Below, in pieces: positions 18,134 through 27,162 of a stretch of DNA of 64,000 nucleotides. The DNA lies in contig NZ_SIHI01000013.1 in the NCBI RefSeq assembly GCF_007859735.1, forward strand, positions 1 to 64,000, read 5' to 3'. The notes under the pieces were generated by a model. It saw only the letters and a list, made by a program, of their open reading frames with translations. It searched no databases and was not told where the DNA came from. Origin of the DNA: Thalassoglobus neptunius (GTDB taxonomy: Bacteria > Planctomycetota > Planctomycetia > Planctomycetales > Planctomycetaceae). Position 1 is the stretch's first letter. Each line of letters starts with the position of its first letter. The position numbers and the translations under genes are program-made.

Positions 18134-18640
18134 AAGTATGTTGCGTCTATTTGAAGAGGCTGTCTTCGGTTTTACTGAAAGCGGGAAACTCTGGGACCGT
18201 TATTGACTTTTCCAAGGTTCTACACTCTAATTTCATTGTGGACACTTTCTGTCGTTGAGGGGTCAACGCACAGAATGTCGACAAAGACTCTTTCAGACCG
18301 AATGGTTTGAGGACAAGTCGATGTCGGTGTCTACAATAATAAATCGATCAGCGATCGAGGGGTCGAGCGCTGTGATGGTTTGATCTGCTCTGTAGAGCGT
18401 TGTTCTCGAAAGAGCTCGTGGATTAATTGCGATATTGAGACAAGCGACAGTGGGATTTCGTCGCTTCCTCCAGAACTGATACGCAGATTTATCGAATCTC
18501 TCGCTTCATCTTTCATTGATTGAAGTTGTGAGAGTTATGGATTTCGAGCCTGCGTGACTCATCGCGGCGGTACATGCGTTCCGATATATAGATCAGGAAG
18601 ATAATCGGATAGCGTTCCGTCGGGAACAAGAGGTCGAGCT
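18134..18640. other. 507-bp intergenic region
   Basis: No gene is supported. The region contains the hairpin at 18236-18284 and otherwise only the leader of the ketosynthase-like gene, whose ribosome binding site (AGAGG) lies just before 18641. Confidence 0.4.
18236..18284 (+). promoter_or_regulatory. Long imperfect hairpin after DUF1501
   Basis: The arms 18236-18258 and 18263-18284 pair over about 20 bp with a 4-base loop (GGGG), one mismatch and small bulges. No T run follows, so it is not a classical intrinsic terminator. It may be a transcript-end stabiliser, an operator or a regulatory RNA structure. Confidence 0.4.
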
Positions 18641-19927
18641 ATGATGGCTGGCAAGAAAACACCTGGCGTCGTGATTACCGGCGTCGGTGTCGTTTCACCG
18701 GTCGGTATTGGAAATGAACGGTTCTGGAGCAATCTAGTAGCCGGACGTTCAGGTATTGGTCTGCTGCGATCGGTTCCGTCTGAGAGCCTGCCTTGCAAAC
18801 TGGCTGCTGAAATTCACGATTTCGATCCGCTCGAATACGTCTATCAGAAGAAATTCCTGAAGGTCATGTCGCGGGACATTCAGTTGGGCGTCTCCGCTGC
18901 GTCTCTTGCGATGAAAGATGCGGGGCTGGCGACTGGGAAGATTGATCCTGAGCGTCTGGGTGTCGAATTTGGGGCAGGGCACATTTCGTTCACGCCAGAT
19001 GAACTGGTCGAAGCGGCTCGTGACTTCGGAGATCCAACCAACCGAAAAGGTTACACTCGCTGGGGTGAAGACTCTCTCGGAAAGATTGCTCCGCTCTGGA
19101 TGCTGCGTCAACTTCCGAATATGCCCGCCTGCCATGTTGCCATTGAGCACGAAGCAGCCGGACCTAACAATACAATCACAAGTGCAGATTCGTCGATGAT
19201 TCTCGCACTTCAGGAAGCTGTGCGGTGTGTCAACCGCGGTCATGCGGATGCGATGATCGTGGGAGCTTGCAGTTCAAACATTCATCCAGTGGACATCGCA
19301 CGAATCAGCCTGTACGACAACTTGTCACGACAGATCGATCCCGAGACCGCTTGTCGGCCTTTCGATCTCGATCGAGATGGAACGATCGTCGGTGAAGGAG
19401 CCGGAGTTGTCGTTGTTGAACGATACAGTCACGCGATTGCTCGTGGAGCCGATATCTATTGCGAAGTTCTTGGTGTCGGTGCCGGATGCGATGGCCGCGG
19501 ATACGAAAACGGATCGGGTGGACGCGGCTTGAGCAATGCCATGTCGGCCGCCTTGAAGCGATCGGAAATTTCTCCGAGTGAGATTGGCCACATCAACGCT
19601 CACGGAAAGAGCACGCTTCGAGACGATTTCGTCGAAGCGAAAGCGTATCACCGAACTCTTGGGGACCACGGTGGCCGAATCCCTGTCACTGCTTTGAAGA
19701 GTTACTTCGGAAACTTTGAAGCGGGTTCAGGAGCGGTGGAACTTGTGGGAAGCATCCTCGCCATGAAACACGGCGAGTTGCCAGCGACTCTCAATTACAA
19801 GCATCCTGATCCGAACTGCCGATTGAACGTTGTACGAGAACCTCAACGCCTTCGCTCTTCTGTCGCGATGAGTGTGAATCGAACATCGATGGGACAGAGC
19901 GCAGCCGCAATTCTTCGAGCGGTTTAA
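18641..19927 (+). CDS. Beta-ketoacyl-ACP synthase homologue lacking the catalytic Cys
   Basis: The 428-residue protein has the full-length thiolase-fold architecture of FabF-type condensing enzymes, from TGVGVVSPVG at the N-terminus to the C-terminal NRTSMGQSAAAIL. At the position of the acyl-accepting cysteine it has D183 (context ITSADSSM instead of the usual TACTS), and the second active-site histidine is N358 (GNFEAGSG where FabF has GHLLGAAG). The first histidine, H321 in NAHGKST, is kept. It therefore should not be able to form an acyl thioester in the normal way. Decarboxylating chain-initiation partners and structural subunits are precedents for cysteine-less ketosynthases. It starts at the ATG at 18641 after an AGAGG site. 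The next gene in the same direction is an acyl-CoA ligase-like enzyme. Confidence 0.85.
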   Translation: MMAGKKTPGVVITGVGVVSPVGIGNERFWSNLVAGRSGIGLLRSVPSESLPCKLAAEIHDFDPLEYVYQKKFLKVMSRDIQLGVSAASLAMKDAGLATGKIDPERLGVEFGAGHISFTPDELVEAARDFGDPTNRKGYTRWGEDSLGKIAPLWMLRQLPNMPACHVAIEHEAAGPNNTITSADSSMILALQEAVRCVNRGHADAMIVGACSSNIHPVDIARISLYDNLSRQIDPETACRPFDLDRDGTIVGEGAGVVVVERYSHAIARGADIYCEVLGVGAGCDGRGYENGSGGRGLSNAMSAALKRSEISPSEIGHINAHGKSTLRDDFVEAKAYHRTLGDHGGRIPVTALKSYFGNFEAGSGAVELVGSILAMKHGELPATLNYKHPDPNCRLNVVREPQRLRSSVAMSVNRTSMGQSAAAILRAV

Positions 19928-20329
19928 GAGCGACATTCAATCATTCGAATTAATTGTTTCGCAAGGCTTGGATCAGATCACTGGTGGACGAGCTGCGATT
20001 TCTTGTCTCGTCCATGATCAGGGACTTTGCAATCGCGCTCTCTTCAATGTTGGATCGAGTTCACGTCATCGCTTGATGTTGAAACGTTGATTCAACGAAT
20101 AATCTCTTTCGGTTGCTGTTGAAAGAGAATCTCTTCAGAATCAGCGGAGCTAGACCATTCTCGTGGTTTCTCTGCACTCGTCTGAGCATGTTTCATTGAT
20201 GAAATCTGCGTTGGCGCGTGCGAATTTCTGTAAACCACAGGTGCAGTGTTCTAGTGTCCCAGGACGTCAAGTGGCTTAGCTGGGACTAGGTTTCCTCGCA
20301 ATCCAACGACTTGCCTGATTGAAGAATCA
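19928..20329. other. 402-bp intergenic region
   Basis: No gene is supported. It contains an inverted repeat just upstream of the next gene, listed separately. The rest shows no recognisable motif. Confidence 0.4.
20251..20289 (+). promoter_or_regulatory. Inverted repeat 40 bp before the CoA-ligase-like start
   Basis: CTAGTGTCCCAG (20251-20262) and CTGGGACTAG (20280-20289) are complementary except for a two-base bulge, with a 17-base loop. Its position close to the start codon suggests an operator or attenuator; no T run follows. Confidence 0.35.
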
Positions 20330-21631
20330 ATGGTTGACCCATTTCCCGAATTATGGTCGCGTTCGCAAATTGAGAACAACCAGTCGGAGCGGCTACGTGC
20401 ACTCGTGGAGATGGTTGCGGCAACGAATCCTTTCTGGAAGGAACGTTGGAAACGTCTCGGCTTCGACCCAGCTTCTGTGAAAGGCATTGAAGATCTCTCG
20501 CGGATGCCGATGCTGACCAAGCAGGAATTGGTCGACGATCAGAATCAAAACCTCCCTTACGGTCGGAACCTGACGTTTCCGGTTTCTCAGTACTCGCGAT
20601 TGCATCAGACTTCCGGGACGACCGGTAAGCCGATGCGCTGGCTTGATACGCCAGCGAGTTGGGACTGGTTGATGGGGTGTTGGGCGCAAATCTATCGGCT
20701 GATCGGGATCACCTCTGACGACGTCTTCGCGTTTCCGTTTTCGTTTGGTCCATTCATCGGGTTTTGGGCTGCTTTTGAAGGAGCGCAGCGACTCGGAAAC
20801 CTCTCGCTGACCATGGGAGGGATGACGAGCGAAGCCCGGCTGAACATGATTCTCGAGTTGGATGCGACAATCATTTGTTGCACGCCAACGTACGCGCTGC
20901 GGTTGACGGAAGTTGCTGAGTCACAGCAACTCCCGATCTCCGAATCGTCCGTCCGAATGATCGTCGTGGCCGGCGAACCGGGCGGAGCGATTCCTGCGAT
21001 TCGCAATCGCATCTCATCTGCATGGAATGCCCGCGTCATCGATCATTGGGGAATGACGGACATTGGTTCACTCGGAATCGAACCGATCGATCGGCCGGGC
21101 CAGTTGCTTCTCCTCGAAAGTGAGTGCATCGCGGAGATTCTCAATCCAGAAACGTTTGAGCCAGTGGAGCCCGGCGAGTTGGGAGAACTCATCATCACGA
21201 ATCTCGGCCGCACCGGCCAACCGGTCATTCGTTATCGGACCGGAGATCTCGTGAAACAGTGCCCTGAAGTTCCGGAAGGAGGCTGTCAGTTTCTGTCTCT
21301 CGACGGGGGCATTCTGGGGCGCGCCGATGATATGGTGACAATTCGCGGGAACAATGTTTTTCCCTCGAGCCTGGACGCAATCTTGCGAGAGATTCCCGGA
21401 GTCGCGGAATACATGATCCGCGTTGTGACTCGCCGATCGATGCCCCACATGAGAGTCGAAGTTGAACCGGTTGTGGAACAGGCAGACGAGGTCTCTGTTC
21501 AGCAACTTACAACTGTCGTGCAGCAGCGAATTAAGGATCGACTCAATTTTCAGGCAGAAGTTGTTTCCGTCGGCGTCAACGAGCTTCCACGATTCGAACT
21601 CAAAGGGCGCCGATTCCACCGGGAAACTTAG
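20330..21631 (+). CDS. Phenylacetate-CoA ligase-like AMP-forming enzyme
   Basis: The 433-residue protein belongs to the ANL adenylate-forming superfamily. HQTSGTTGKPM near residue 97 is the P-loop-like ATP motif, RYRTGDL near residue 303 is the conserved hinge-side motif, and a C-terminal LPRFELKGRR contains the expected catalytic lysine region. Length and motif spacing match PaaK-type ligases, which activate an aryl or other carboxylic acid as an acyl-AMP and pass it to CoA or another thiol. The substrate is unknown. It follows the ketosynthase-like gene after 402 bp in the same direction, so a shared fatty-acid-like or polyketide-like pathway is possible but not shown. No signal peptide. 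Confidence 0.82.
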   Translation: MVDPFPELWSRSQIENNQSERLRALVEMVAATNPFWKERWKRLGFDPASVKGIEDLSRMPMLTKQELVDDQNQNLPYGRNLTFPVSQYSRLHQTSGTTGKPMRWLDTPASWDWLMGCWAQIYRLIGITSDDVFAFPFSFGPFIGFWAAFEGAQRLGNLSLTMGGMTSEARLNMILELDATIICCTPTYALRLTEVAESQQLPISESSVRMIVVAGEPGGAIPAIRNRISSAWNARVIDHWGMTDIGSLGIEPIDRPGQLLLLESECIAEILNPETFEPVEPGELGELIITNLGRTGQPVIRYRTGDLVKQCPEVPEGGCQFLSLDGGILGRADDMVTIRGNNVFPSSLDAILREIPGVAEYMIRVVTRRSMPHMRVEVEPVVEQADEVSVQQLTTVVQQRIKDRLNFQAEVVSVGVNELPRFELKGRRFHRET

Positions 21632-21941
21632 GCTGTTTTCATCGATTCTCCGCATTCACAACAGCTCGGCAATTTGAATGCACATTGCGTGAGCAAATTG
21701 CACCGCTTCAAATGATGAGCGTAGCTGCGCTCGTTCTGTTTGGCCGTAAAGAATTCGACGCTTCATATTGTTGACCGGCACTTCATTTCGCTTACAGATT
21801 CAGAAGCGGACTGATTTGCTCTCAAGCGGAACGGCGATCTTCGTTTTGATTCGATGAATGCTTTCGAAATCGTTACGATCTTCAACTGCAAAAAAAAACT
21901 TCAATTGCTGAAAATCCAATCAACGAGTATCGGAGAAAATC
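21632..21941. other. 310-bp intergenic region
   Basis: I see no gene, tRNA or convincing hairpin. It probably contains the promoter for the catabolic cluster that starts at 21942. Confidence 0.4.
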
Positions 21942-22844
21942 ATGGCGAGTGACTGGCGTGGCGTTTTTCCTGCAGCGACAACGCAGTTTCACGATGACGA
22001 GTCACTGGACATCCCACAGACGATGAAGCATGTGTTGCACATGATTGGTCAAGGGGTGCACGGCATGATCATGCTGGGAACAGTCGGCGAGAACTGCTCG
22101 CTGGAGTACTCAGAAAAACTTGAGGTCCTTCGCGCGACCGTCGAAGCAGTGGGCGGCAAGGTTCCGGTTCTGACAGGTGTCGCTGAGTACACGACTTCAC
22201 TGGCTCAACGGTTCGCCGAAGATGCTGCCAAAATCGGTGTCGACGGACTGATGGTGCTGCCGGCGATGGTTTACAAATCCGATCCGCAGGAGACGATGAC
22301 TCACTTCCGTGCTGTCGCGAATGCGACGGACCTTCCGATCATGGTCTACAACAATCCCGTGTCGTACGGTGTCGACATCACTCCTGAGATGTTTCTGGAA
22401 CTCGCGGACGAACCGAAGATCGTGGCCATTAAAGAGTCGTCAGAAAATGTTCGTCGGATCACCGATTTGATCAATCTGTGCGGGGATCGATATACGCTTC
22501 TGTGCGGAGTCGATGATCTCGTGCTCGAATCAATTGTGCTCGGTGCACAAGGCTGGATCTCCGGTTTGGTGAATGCATTTCCTGCCGAAAACCGATTGCT
22601 TTGGGATCTGGCGACTTCTGGCGACTATGAACGCGCTGTTGAAGTCTATCGCTGGTACACCCCGTTGCTTCATCTGGACACTCACCCCAAGCTTGTTCAA
22701 TACATCAAACTCGCTGTTCAGGAATGCGGGCTCGGTTCGGAGAAAACACGTGCTCCACGCCTTGCATTGACCGGACAGGAACGTGAACAGGTCCTCGACG
22801 TGATTCGTACCGGAGTCGCAAATCGGCCGTCGTTAGAGCGATAA
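21942..22844 (+). CDS. DapA-like aldolase/lyase (dihydrodipicolinate synthase family)
   Basis: The 300-residue TIM-barrel protein carries K164 in AIKES as the Schiff-base lysine and Y136 in VYNNP as the proton-relay tyrosine. The substrate-binding loop reads GTVGENCSL where true DapA has GTTGE, so lysine biosynthesis is unlikely. Family relatives include 2-keto-3-deoxy-sugar-acid aldolases, keto-deoxy-glucarate dehydratases and pyrroline-hydroxycarboxylate deaminase. The context (sulfatase, unsaturated glucuronyl hydrolase, D-threonine-aldolase-like enzyme downstream) favours sugar-acid breakdown, but a hydroxyproline-type role is an alternative. Cytoplasmic. The sulfatase gene begins about 70 bp downstream, so one transcript is likely. 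Confidence 0.82.
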   Translation: MASDWRGVFPAATTQFHDDESLDIPQTMKHVLHMIGQGVHGMIMLGTVGENCSLEYSEKLEVLRATVEAVGGKVPVLTGVAEYTTSLAQRFAEDAAKIGVDGLMVLPAMVYKSDPQETMTHFRAVANATDLPIMVYNNPVSYGVDITPEMFLELADEPKIVAIKESSENVRRITDLINLCGDRYTLLCGVDDLVLESIVLGAQGWISGLVNAFPAENRLLWDLATSGDYERAVEVYRWYTPLLHLDTHPKLVQYIKLAVQECGLGSEKTRAPRLALTGQEREQVLDVIRTGVANRPSLER

Positions 22845-22914
22845 AATCTTTCATCGACTCGCCCACAACTTGGAAACTGTGTTGGTCAGTGCTCATTTGC
22901 AAGCGGAGTTCTTC

Positions 22915-24297
22915 ATGACATTTCGGAATCACTTCGTCGTCAACAGTGGAACACGTTCGCAAATGGCTGTTCGGACTTGTCTTCTGATTCTTCTGAGCAA
23001 TTCACTTCTCGCGGCGGAAAGTGCATCACCGAAAGCGACGAATTTCGTGGTGATCATGGCTGATGATCTTGGGTACGGTGATGTCAGTTGTTTCGGGGCG
23101 ACTTACTACGAAACACCGCATCTTGACCAAATGGCGGCCGAAGGGATGAGGCTGACCGACTTTCATTCGAATGGTCCTGTTTGCAGTCCAACGCGAGCAG
23201 CACTCCTGACCGGGCGATATCAACAGCGTGCCGGTTTGCAGGAGGTCGTGTTTGCTGATCCGAAGCAGAATCGGCATCACGGACTTCAGACTTCGGAAAC
23301 GACATTTGCCGAAGTGCTCAACCAACTGGGATACGCGACAGGAGTTGTCGGGAAGTGGCATCTGGGATATGAGGAGCAGTACAACCCGGTGCATCACGGA
23401 TTCGATGATTTCTGGGGATACGTCAGCGGGAACGTCTGCTATCAGTCACACCTGGATCGAATGGGAATCGACGACTGGTGGCACAATTCTACCCGCGTGA
23501 GCGAAGACGGGTACACGACACATTTGGTCACGCAGCACGCTGTCGATTTTATTGTCGATCATCAGGACGAGCCGTTCTGCCTGTATGTTGCTCACGAGTG
23601 TGTGCATTCTCCGTTTCAAGGGCCGAACGATCCTCCCGTGCGAGTTCGTGGTCAGGTTGGAGACATCAAAGACGCCAAAGTCAAAGACGTGGGACGTGCC
23701 TATCAAGAGATGATTGTCGAGATGGATCACGGCATCGGACGCATTGTTCAGGCTCTTAAGAATTGCGATCTCGATGAACGCACGCTTGTCCTCTTCTTTT
23801 CTGATAACGGAGCGACGAAGCAAGGTTCCAACGCTCCCTGGAGCGGATACAAGGGGAGCCTGTCGGAAGGAGGACATCGCGTTCCGTTTGTGGCCTGGCA
23901 ACCGGGAAAGATTTTGCCCGGGACGACATCAGAGTCCCCAGCGATGACAATGGACATTCTTCCAACACTCGTGGAGATTGCCGGAGGCGACCGCTTGTCC
24001 TCTGCCGACGGCGAAAGCCTTGTTCCCGTCTTATACGAGCAGGAAGAGCTTGCGGATCGATTGATGCATTGGCAGTATCGAAACAGCTGGTCAGTTCGAG
24101 ATGGACAGTGGAAATTGCCTTCCGACCGAAACGGAGCAGACGAGAAACTCTTCAATCTCGACGCCGATCCTCGGGAAGAAGTTGATCTGTCAGAAGCCTA
24201 TCCACAAACATATGACCGATTGAAACAAGCACATGCTGACTGGAACATCGACGTCGCACGCGGAGCAACGGTTCAGCCCGAAGCGAGTGCGAATTGA
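22915..24297 (+). CDS. Secreted sulfatase (formylglycine-dependent)
   Basis: The 460-residue sulfatase has an N-terminal signal segment (hydrophobic CLLILLSNSLLAAES), then the metal-binding motif ADDLGYGD, and the CSPTR core in which C90 is converted to formylglycine. GKWHLG and FFSDNGA motifs complete the arylsulfatase A fold. It should hydrolyse sulfate esters on a carbohydrate in the periplasm or outside. I chose the ATG at 22915 because a GGAG ribosome binding site lies 7-10 bases before it; the longer frame uses a TTG at 22870. It sits between a DapA-like aldolase and a GH88 enzyme, so the substrate is probably a sulfated uronic-acid glycan. A separate maturase (formylglycine-generating enzyme) is not in the window. 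Confidence 0.92.
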   Translation: MTFRNHFVVNSGTRSQMAVRTCLLILLSNSLLAAESASPKATNFVVIMADDLGYGDVSCFGATYYETPHLDQMAAEGMRLTDFHSNGPVCSPTRAALLTGRYQQRAGLQEVVFADPKQNRHHGLQTSETTFAEVLNQLGYATGVVGKWHLGYEEQYNPVHHGFDDFWGYVSGNVCYQSHLDRMGIDDWWHNSTRVSEDGYTTHLVTQHAVDFIVDHQDEPFCLYVAHECVHSPFQGPNDPPVRVRGQVGDIKDAKVKDVGRAYQEMIVEMDHGIGRIVQALKNCDLDERTLVLFFSDNGATKQGSNAPWSGYKGSLSEGGHRVPFVAWQPGKILPGTTSESPAMTMDILPTLVEIAGGDRLSSADGESLVPVLYEQEELADRLMHWQYRNSWSVRDGQWKLPSDRNGADEKLFNLDADPREEVDLSEAYPQTYDRLKQAHADWNIDVARGATVQPEASAN

Positions 24298-24547
24298 TGA
24301 TGTTGTTGGTTTCTTCAATCGATGAGCTTCCATGCGAATATTGATGATGCCCGTCGGCACGAGTTGATTAACACTATGGTTCAGCTTCTTCGGTCGGTCC
24401 GCTACGATCCTTTTCTGAAGACTGTCGTCAGCGATTTCGAAGTCGACCTATTCGGATGGAAAGTTCTGTGGAGTCTCATCCAGCAAGTATCCCGCGACAG
24501 AACTGATACCGGAATTCCTGGACGTCCTTTAAACACGAAAACGATTC

Positions 24548-25948
24548 ATGATTGAAATTAACAACACGTTGACTCCGCAAGACCTTCTTCTGGGGATTCA
24601 ACGAATGTGGCAATCCTCGGCTGAGAAGATTCTTTCCATCGAACAAACGTGTGGGCCCGAAGTTGGTTCGCCTGTCTTCACTGTCGATGGAAAATATACA
24701 GCTCAGGGTTGGACTGAGTGGACTCAGGGATTTCAATTTGGTTCAGCGATTCTCCAGTTTGATGCCACTGACGATGAGCAGTTTCTGGAGATCGGGCGCA
24801 GCAAAACGCAGCAGCTGATGGCTCCGCACATCAGCCATATCGGGGTTCACGATCACGGGTTCAACAACGTGAGCACCTATGGAGCGCTGAGAAGATTAAT
24901 GCTGGAAGGCCGTATTGCGTTCCAGGAATCGGAGTTGGCCGGATACGGATTGGCTCTCAAAGTAAGTGGTGCTGTTCAAGCTGCGCGATGGAGCGAAACT
25001 TTTGATGGCGATGGTTACATCTATTCGTTTAACGGTCCGCAGTCATTGTTTTGCGATACAATTCGATCACTCCGCTCGCTCGCTCTGGCGCATCATTTGA
25101 AGCACCGATTGATGGGGGAAAATGATGAAGCGATCTCGCTTCTGGATCGATTGATTCAACACGCCCGAACGACTTCACGTTCCAACGTGTTTTACGGGGA
25201 AGGTCGCGACATTTACGACGTTCGAGGTCGCGTTGCTCACGAAAGTCTGTTCAATATCAATGACGGTCGACTGCGATGTCCGAGTACCCAGCAAGGGTAC
25301 AGCCCGTTCACGACCTGGACTCGCGGCGCTGCCTGGATCATCGCGGGTTATCCCGAACAATTAGAGTTTCTGGCCCAGATCCCTGATGATGAACTCGAAG
25401 TGTTCGGAGGGCGCGAGCAGATTGAAGAGTTCATGGCTCAGGCAGCCCTTGCTGCCTGTGACTATTACATTTCAGAGAGTCCAATCGATGGGATTCCTTA
25501 CTGGGATACCGGTGCTCCCGGGTTGGAGAAGTTGGGGGACTACCGCAATCAGAAATCGGACCCGTTTAACGACTTCGAACCGGTCGACAGTTCCGCAGCT
25601 GCGATCGCGGCTCAAGGTTTCCTTCGTCTCGGAAACTGGCTCAAAACGCAGTCGAGTCCCGATGCAGATCGTTACACACAAGCTGGCCTGACGATTCTCT
25701 TTCACCTTCTGGAAGAGCCTTATCTGAGTTTCGATTCTGCCCATCAGGGATTGCTTTTGCATTCGATTTATCATCGTCCGCGTGGCTGGGATTATATCCC
25801 CGAGGGACGACTTATTCCGTGTGGCGAATCATGTATGTGGGGCGATTATCACTTGCGTGAAGCCGCACTTATGGTCCAACGAATGGCTCACGGCCAACCT
25901 TATTACACATTTTTCGGTCCGACAGAAGACGCGACATCAGGAGCATGA
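24548..25948 (+). CDS. Glycoside hydrolase family 88 (unsaturated glucuronyl hydrolase-like)
   Basis: The 466-residue protein has the (alpha/alpha)6-barrel signature of GH88. GVHDHGFN contains D102, and a CDTIRSL motif contains D170; these are the best candidates for the two catalytic aspartates. DSSAAAIAAQGFLRL near residue 350 is also typical. GH88 enzymes hydrate the 4,5-double bond of unsaturated uronic acids released by polysaccharide lyases, giving a free keto-sugar. No signal peptide is seen, so it would act in the cytoplasm on imported disaccharides. Its TGA overlaps the ATG of the next gene (ATGA). The ATG at 24548 has no clear ribosome binding site. Confidence 0.85.
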   Translation: MIEINNTLTPQDLLLGIQRMWQSSAEKILSIEQTCGPEVGSPVFTVDGKYTAQGWTEWTQGFQFGSAILQFDATDDEQFLEIGRSKTQQLMAPHISHIGVHDHGFNNVSTYGALRRLMLEGRIAFQESELAGYGLALKVSGAVQAARWSETFDGDGYIYSFNGPQSLFCDTIRSLRSLALAHHLKHRLMGENDEAISLLDRLIQHARTTSRSNVFYGEGRDIYDVRGRVAHESLFNINDGRLRCPSTQQGYSPFTTWTRGAAWIIAGYPEQLEFLAQIPDDELEVFGGREQIEEFMAQAALAACDYYISESPIDGIPYWDTGAPGLEKLGDYRNQKSDPFNDFEPVDSSAAAIAAQGFLRLGNWLKTQSSPDADRYTQAGLTILFHLLEEPYLSFDSAHQGLLLHSIYHRPRGWDYIPEGRLIPCGESCMWGDYHLREAALMVQRMAHGQPYYTFFGPTEDATSGA

Positions 25949-27051
25949 TCGGTCGACATCTCAGTGAACTTGATACGCCTGCCCTTTGCATTGATCTGGA
26001 TGTGCTGGACGAAAATATTCGTTCCATGTCGAAAGAGATGCGTGATGCGGGAAAAGCGTGGCGGCCCCATGTGAAGTGTCACAAGGTTCCGGAAATCGCG
26101 AGGCAACAACTTACTTCCGGAGCCATCGGCGTGACGGCGGCGAAGTCGTCGGAGGCAGAGGTCTTCGTCGAGAATCAGGTTTCCGATGTCTTGATCGCGA
26201 ACCTTATTGTTGGAGAGCAGAAACTCGAGCGCATCGCACGAATGTGTCGCGAAGGTGATCCGATTGTCGCGTGCGATCACTTCGTCCAGGCGGAAAGACT
26301 CTCCGATGTTTGTCGTCGGTCTGGAGTTATTTGTCGCGTCATCGTTGAGCTCGACATTGGAATGAACCGTGTCGGAGTTCGTCCCGGTCCTGATGCGGAA
26401 CAACTGGTTCGCGGAATTGATCGCCTGCAAGGGATTCGGCTCGTTGGGATCATGGGATACGAAGGTCATCTGCTGACCGAATCAGAGACCGATCGCAAGA
26501 GAAAGCGAATTGAAGTTGCAATTTCTTTGCTCGAACGTCAGCGTGATCGGATGATCCGCGACGGAATCTGCTGCGACATCGTTTCCGCTGGTGGGACGGG
26601 TTCTTATCAGATGACAGCCCATTTGCCTGTTGTGACAGAAATTCAGGCAGGCGGCGGAATCTTTGGTGATCCGTTCTACTCGAAGATGTGCGGAGTCACC
26701 GGATTGAGGCCAGCACTGGGAATTGTGGCGACAGTGGTCAGCCGTCCGAGTCTGATGCAAGCGGTGCTCGACATCGGTCGCAAGTCCATTCACACCGAGA
26801 TCTCTCCTCCGGAAATTTCGAGGATGGCAAACGGAAAGGAGTTGACCGATGCATCGATCAACTCCTTCAGTGCGGAACATACTGTCGTCGAGCTTGGCCC
26901 AGAGTCCAGAAATCTGATCATTGGGGACAAAGTGATTGTTGTCCCCGGCTACAGTGATCTGACGACTCTTCTCTACGACCAGTTCTACGGGTTGCGGGAC
27001 AATTTCGTTGAGCGAATCCTGCCGATTGTTGGTCGAGGAAAGATTCAATAA
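25945..27051 (+). CDS. D-threonine aldolase-like PLP enzyme without the H-x-C metal motif
   Basis: The 368-residue protein is a second fold-type III PLP enzyme, with HVKCHK giving K44 as the cofactor lysine. Near the C-terminus the segment VPGYSDLTT stands where the paralogue at 632 has PRHVCPTS; tyrosine replaces the metal-binding histidine and aspartate replaces cysteine. Metal use and therefore reaction may differ from the paralogue. The ATG overlaps the GH88 stop and a GGAG site lies directly before it, so translation is coupled. In this cluster it may process a hydroxy-keto or amino-sugar-acid product, or be an unrelated passenger. Cytoplasmic. Confidence 0.8.
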   Translation: MIGRHLSELDTPALCIDLDVLDENIRSMSKEMRDAGKAWRPHVKCHKVPEIARQQLTSGAIGVTAAKSSEAEVFVENQVSDVLIANLIVGEQKLERIARMCREGDPIVACDHFVQAERLSDVCRRSGVICRVIVELDIGMNRVGVRPGPDAEQLVRGIDRLQGIRLVGIMGYEGHLLTESETDRKRKRIEVAISLLERQRDRMIRDGICCDIVSAGGTGSYQMTAHLPVVTEIQAGGGIFGDPFYSKMCGVTGLRPALGIVATVVSRPSLMQAVLDIGRKSIHTEISPPEISRMANGKELTDASINSFSAEHTVVELGPESRNLIIGDKVIVVPGYSDLTTLLYDQFYGLRDNFVERILPIVGRGKIQ

Positions 27052-27066
27052 GAGTGCTTCCTGTAA

Positions 27067-27134
27067 AGGTCGTCCCGGACTCGCATGAACGTGCTGAGTC
27101 AATTGTTCAAGCGAGTCTTCGGGAAAAACGACCT
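27067..27134. terminator. Possible bidirectional terminator between convergent genes
   Basis: The left arm starting AGGTCGT at 27067 pairs with the right arm ending ACGACCT at 27134, with further pairing of CCCG and ACTCGC. The intervening loop is about 26 bases. There is no good T run, so the assignment is tentative; it lies between convergent genes. Confidence 0.4.
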
Positions 27135-27162
27135 GATCGCAGCGACGGCTTCGAAGCAATGC

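Noticed and set aside
24322-24555. 77-codon plus-strand frame between the sulfatase and GH88 genes
   Set aside because: No ribosome binding site, overlaps the start region of GH88 and resembles no family.
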